A stretch of 64,000 nucleotides of DNA from Pseudomonas chlororaphis subsp. piscium. Lineage in GTDB: Bacteria > Pseudomonadota > Gammaproteobacteria > Pseudomonadales > Pseudomonadaceae. Shown here in pieces: positions 60,850 to 64,000 of the stretch. Under the pieces are notes generated by a model that saw only the letters and a program-made list of their open reading frames with translations, did not search any database and was not told the origin of the DNA. The stretch covers positions 2,976,001-3,040,000 of the forward strand of contig NZ_CP027707.1 in NCBI RefSeq assembly GCF_003850345.1. Direction: 5' to 3'. Within the stretch, counting starts at the first letter, position 1. Each line of letters opens with the position of its first letter. The position numbers and the translations under genes are program-made.

Positions 60850-62039
60850 GCCGCTTGCGCGTCAGCCTGCCGCCCTTGCATTCGTTGACCGCCGAGAGCC
60901 GGGTGAGCTTTGCCCGGCTCCAGGCTAAAGAAGGCCAGGTTAAAGAAGCCGGCGAAGCCAGCCTGATGCAACTGGGACAGATGCCCAAGGCGCCGGCCGT
61001 GGAGTGTTTCCTGCACCCCGAGGACAGCCTGCTGGCGAGTATCGAGCTGCCGGCCCTGGCGCCGGCCAAGGTCAGCGCGGCGGTGGCCTGCGCCGCCCAG
61101 GCGCTGATTCTCGGCCACAGCGACAACATGTATGTGGCCCACAGCCCGCGCGACAGCGACGGCCAGGTGCATATCAGCTGGTTGCCGCGCGAAACGCTGG
61201 CGCAGCTCGGCCAGGTGCTGGAGCAGGCTGGCCTGAAACTGCGCGGCCTGTACCCGGCGCCCTATGCCTTGCCGGTGCCGGCGGCGGGCCAGTTGACCGC
61301 CTGCCTGCAGGACCAGCACCTGTTGCTGCGCCACAGCCCGCAGCAGGGCAGTGTGCAACCGCTGCCGGAAGATGCCTTGCAGGCGTTGCTGGCCAATGGC
61401 GCCGGGCTGCAATGGGTGGGCGAGGCGGCCCCGCAAGGGGCGCTGGAGCAACTGCCGGACAGCTGCCGCTGGACCGGCCAAGCACCCGCCTGGGGCCTGC
61501 ACGGCGGGGTGCAGAACAACAGCGCTCGCCAACAGGGCTGGGGCCGTGCCGCGACGCTGTGCGCGGTAGCGCTGATGGTCTGGACCCTGGGCCTGAACCT
61601 CTACGCCGCGCGCCAGGCGGCCCAGGGCCAGCAGCTCAAGGCGCAGATGAGCCAACGGGTGCAACAGGTGTTCCCGGAATTGCCGGTGATCCTCAACCCC
61701 CTGCAACAGGCGCGTCAGCAACTGGCGGCGCGCCAGAGCGGCTCCAGCGGCGACGCCCCGCAAAGCTTCAACAGCCTGGTGCAGCAGGCGAGCAACGCCA
61801 TGCCCTTCGTGATCGGTGGGGTGGAGCAACTGATCTATGAAAACGGCGAGTTGCAGCTGAGCCTGCTCAGCGACACCCGCGTTCCTCCACCGGACAGCGG
61901 CTGGCAGGCCCTGCTGAGCCAGGCCGGGCTCGAAGCCAGTTCCGGCGACCAGGGCTGGACCCTGCGCGCGGCCAGCGCAGCGGCGACCGGCGCGGTGCCG
62001 ATGGAAGCCGACGACAGCGAGGAAGACGAGGATGAATAA
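60846..62039 (+). CDS. hxcY: HxcY-like inner-membrane platform protein (GspL)
   Basis: A 397-residue bitopic protein: cytoplasmic actin-like domain (about 1-235), a transmembrane helix (AATLCAVALMVWTLGLNLYA) and a periplasmic ferredoxin-like domain, ending in an acidic tail (EADDSEEDEDE). GspL binds the secretion ATPase. ATG 60846 overlaps the hxcX stop; overlaps hxcZ by eight bases. Confidence 0.85.
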   Translation: MSRLRVSLPPLHSLTAESRVSFARLQAKEGQVKEAGEASLMQLGQMPKAPAVECFLHPEDSLLASIELPALAPAKVSAAVACAAQALILGHSDNMYVAHSPRDSDGQVHISWLPRETLAQLGQVLEQAGLKLRGLYPAPYALPVPAAGQLTACLQDQHLLLRHSPQQGSVQPLPEDALQALLANGAGLQWVGEAAPQGALEQLPDSCRWTGQAPAWGLHGGVQNNSARQQGWGRAATLCAVALMVWTLGLNLYAARQAAQGQQLKAQMSQRVQQVFPELPVILNPLQQARQQLAARQSGSSGDAPQSFNSLVQQASNAMPFVIGGVEQLIYENGELQLSLLSDTRVPPPDSGWQALLSQAGLEASSGDQGWTLRAASAAATGAVPMEADDSEEDEDE

Positions 62040-62598
62040 GCTGAGCCTCAGCCATTACCGGCAGCGCTGGCAGCGTCAAGTCGCCCAGGCGCGGCTGTAC
62101 TGGAACGGTCTGGCCCTGCGCGAGCAACGCCTGCTGAGCGGCGCGGCGGTGGTGCTGGGCGGCCTGCTGGTGTGGCTGGTGCTGATCGAGCCGGCGTTGA
62201 AAAAGATCGATTACTGGCAGGCCGAGATCCCCAAGCTGCGCTCCCAGTCCGAAGCCCTGGAGCTGGTGCTGCATCAGGCCGGCGGGCCCCGAGGCGGTGA
62301 GCCGGGGCAGAGCCTGGAGCAGTCCTTGCGCCAGACCCTGGACGCCGCCGGCCTGCAGGGGCTGTACCAGTTGCAGGTGGCGGGCGAGGGCGAATCCCAG
62401 GCCTGGCACTTGAGTTTTCAAGAGGCCCCGGCGGATGCCGTGGTCGGCTGGCTGCTGGGCAATCCCCGGCAGTTTTCCCTGGAAGTGATGGAGGCCCGCC
62501 TGCAACGCGCGGGGCCGGCCGACATCGATGGCACGGCCGGCAAACTGTCCGGAACCGTTCGCATGGATCAGGCGCTTGGCGCTAAGGAAGCTTCATGA
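62032..62598 (+). CDS. hxcZ: HxcZ-like inner-membrane platform protein (GspM)
   Basis: A 188-residue protein with a short cytoplasmic N-terminus, a transmembrane helix (LLSGAAVVLGGLLVWLVLIE) and a periplasmic ferredoxin-like domain. It pairs with GspL. It overlaps hxcY by eight bases and hxcQ by four. Confidence 0.83.
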   Translation: MNKLSLSHYRQRWQRQVAQARLYWNGLALREQRLLSGAAVVLGGLLVWLVLIEPALKKIDYWQAEIPKLRSQSEALELVLHQAGGPRGGEPGQSLEQSLRQTLDAAGLQGLYQLQVAGEGESQAWHLSFQEAPADAVVGWLLGNPRQFSLEVMEARLQRAGPADIDGTAGKLSGTVRMDQALGAKEAS

Positions 62599-64000
62599 AG
62601 TGGTCAGGCTCTTTCTATGCTCGCCAGTCGCGCAAGGCGCTGCCCTGGCTCCTGCTGGGGCCGCTGGCCCTGGCGTTGGCGGCGTGCAGTAACAACAAGG
62701 AACCGCAGCCACCGTTGCTGGTGGACAGCGAACTGGGGCGGCCCCTGGGCGAGACCAATCGCAGTGGCGGCGATGTGGTGGCCGAGCGGGAGCGGGCCCA
62801 GGCGCAACAGACCCAGCGTCCCAAGTACCAGCATCCGATCAGCCGTGCGGGACGCGCCCCCGGTGCTCCTGCCACCAGCAGCACCGTGGTGCGCAATCCC
62901 CTGGGCGACCAGCCGGTGCGCCTGAACTTCGTTGATGTCGATATCCAGGCCGTGGTCCGGGCCCTGGCGCGTTCCACCGGCCAGCAATTCCTGGTGGACC
63001 CGCGGGTCAAGGGCAACCTGACCCTGGTCAGCGAAGGCGAAGTGCCGGCCCACCAGGCCTACGACATGCTGCTGGCGGCCCTGCGCATGCAGGGCTTCAG
63101 TGTGGTGGACGTCGGCGGCGTGGCCCAGGTGGTGCCGGAAGCCGACGCCAAGCTGCTCGGCGGGCCGATCTACAACGCCGGCAAGCCATCGGCCAACGGC
63201 ATGCTGACCCGCACCTTCCGCCTGCAGTACGAAAACGCGGTGAACCTGATCCCGGTGCTGCGCCCGATCGTGTCGCCGAACAACCCGATCAACGCCTACC
63301 CGGGCAACAACAGCATCGTCATCACCGACTACGCCGAGAACCTCACCCGGGTGGCGCAGATCATCGAAGGCATCGACATCCCCAGCGCCCTGGACACCGA
63401 CGTGGTGCCGGTGCAGAACGGCATCGCCGTGGACATCGCCGGCATGGTCTCCGAACTGCTGGAGTCCCAGGGCGCCGACCCGACCCAGAAAATCAGCGTG
63501 GTCGGCGATCCGCGTTCCAATTCGATCATCATCCGCACCGGCAGCCCCGAGCGCACCGAACTGGCGCGCAACCTGATCTACAAGCTGGACAACGCCCAGA
63601 GCAACCCGAGCAACCTGCACGTGGTGTACCTGCGCAACGCCCAGGCCGGCAAGCTGGCCCAGGCCCTGCGCGGCCTGCTCACCGGCGAGAGCGACAGCGG
63701 CACCGGCGACAACACGCGGGCCATGCTCGGCAGCATGGGCGGCATGAGCCAGGGCGGCAGCTCCAGCAGCGGCCAGAGCGGCAGCACCAGCTCCACCAGT
63801 GGCAGCTCCAGCCTCGGCGGCAGCAGTGGCTCCGGCAGCGGCTATGCCCAGGGCGGCAGCTCCAGCAGCAGCCAGGGCGGCACCCAGGCCTCCGACCAGA
63901 ACCCCGCCTTCAGTGCCGGCGGGGTGACCATCCAGGCCGATGCCACCACCAACACCTTGCTGATTTCCGCGCCGGAACCTTTGTACCGCAACCTGCGGGA
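62595..64000 (+). CDS. hxcQ: HxcQ-like secretin with lipobox (GspD), 5' part only
   Basis: 468 residues visible, continuing past the window. The N-terminus reads LLLGPLALALAAC-SNN: a lipobox with lipidated C31, not a plain signal peptidase I site. N0 domain (VRLNFVDVDIQAVVRALARS) and repeated N1-N3 domains follow (GNLTLVSEGEVPAHQAYDML; AVNLIPVLRPIVSPNNPIN; NLHVVYLRNAQAGKLAQALR). A Gly/Ser-rich low-complexity insert occupies residues about 374-430. The membrane-pore domain lies beyond the window. HxcQ of P. aeruginosa is a self-piloting lipoprotein secretin. Confidence 0.9.
   Translation, partial: MKWSGSFYARQSRKALPWLLLGPLALALAACSNNKEPQPPLLVDSELGRPLGETNRSGGDVVAERERAQAQQTQRPKYQHPISRAGRAPGAPATSSTVVRNPLGDQPVRLNFVDVDIQAVVRALARSTGQQFLVDPRVKGNLTLVSEGEVPAHQAYDMLLAALRMQGFSVVDVGGVAQVVPEADAKLLGGPIYNAGKPSANGMLTRTFRLQYENAVNLIPVLRPIVSPNNPINAYPGNNSIVITDYAENLTRVAQIIEGIDIPSALDTDVVPVQNGIAVDIAGMVSELLESQGADPTQKISVVGDPRSNSIIIRTGSPERTELARNLIYKLDNAQSNPSNLHVVYLRNAQAGKLAQALRGLLTGESDSGTGDNTRAMLGSMGGMSQGGSSSSGQSGSTSSTSGSSSLGGSSGSGSGYAQGGSSSSSQGGTQASDQNPAFSAGGVTIQADATTNTLLISAPEPLYRNLR

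Overview
The window is a chromosomal segment of a fluorescent-group Pseudomonas (P. fluorescens / protegens / chlororaphis type; the species is inferred). The evidence is the uniformly high GC, strong third-position G/C bias, and hallmark neighbourhoods: dnaQ next to a lysine decarboxylase of the P. aeruginosa LdcA type, a very large NAD-dependent glutamate dehydrogenase, Pseudomonas REP/REPIN repeats, and a vreAIR cell-surface-signalling cassette joined to an Hxc-type type II secretion cluster. No rRNA, tRNA, CRISPR array, transposase or prophage gene was seen.

Layout. 1-8 kb: the cut-off end of a small exported DUF2388-type protein, dnaQ, ldcA, a GNAT enzyme, a convergent LysR regulator, a ChrR-like flavin reductase, and arsR-arsB without arsC. 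8-15.5 kb: a DUF1853 gene, then a tightly packed + strand run nadK - metallophosphoesterase - rhomboid protease - YeaC-like - DUF2797 (TTG start) - pepN. 15.5-21 kb: a SulP anion transporter, then an exported beta-propeller / MMPL permease pair. 21-24.2 kb: a small acidic protein, an exported lactonase-fold protein and four very small exported or membrane ORFs. 24.2-29.7 kb: a GST with SbcC and SbcD. 29.7-32.1 kb: a lower-GC accessory patch (GNAT, small hypothetical, P-loop kinase-like, uncertain ORF). 32.1-39 kb: a MoxR / DUF58 / DUF4381 / BatA / BatB-TPR / BatD operon. 39.1-40.3 kb: a second low-GC patch with an intact formyltransferase preceded by what look like remains of an acyl carrier protein and a KAS III. 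40.3-43.8 kb: lhgO, an MFS transporter and their FCD regulator, with matching operator-like palindromes. 43.9-49.6 kb: a small acidic protein and gdhB. 49.7-53.8 kb: a tandemly duplicated REPIN, then a MocR regulator surrounded by three transcription units (cupin; ABM monooxygenase; AhpD-like plus azoreductase) that share one promoter motif. 54-64 kb: vreA-vreI-vreR and the Hxc secretion genes hxcW, U, P, V, T, X, Y, Z and the start of hxcQ.

How genes work together. The Vre module (STN-domain signal protein, FecR-like anti-sigma, ECF sigma) probably controls the adjacent secretion system, as in P. aeruginosa where this system exports a phosphatase under phosphate limitation. MoxR-Bat proteins form an envelope-stress type chaperone/von Willebrand operon. 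SbcCD is a DNA hairpin nuclease. The MocR block groups four small redox or quinone-handling enzymes under one apparent regulator. The most notable unexplained signals are the shared MocR-block promoter motif, the decayed KAS III/ACP/formyltransferase patch, and the 198-bp duplication that copied the 3' end of the cupin gene together with a REPIN.
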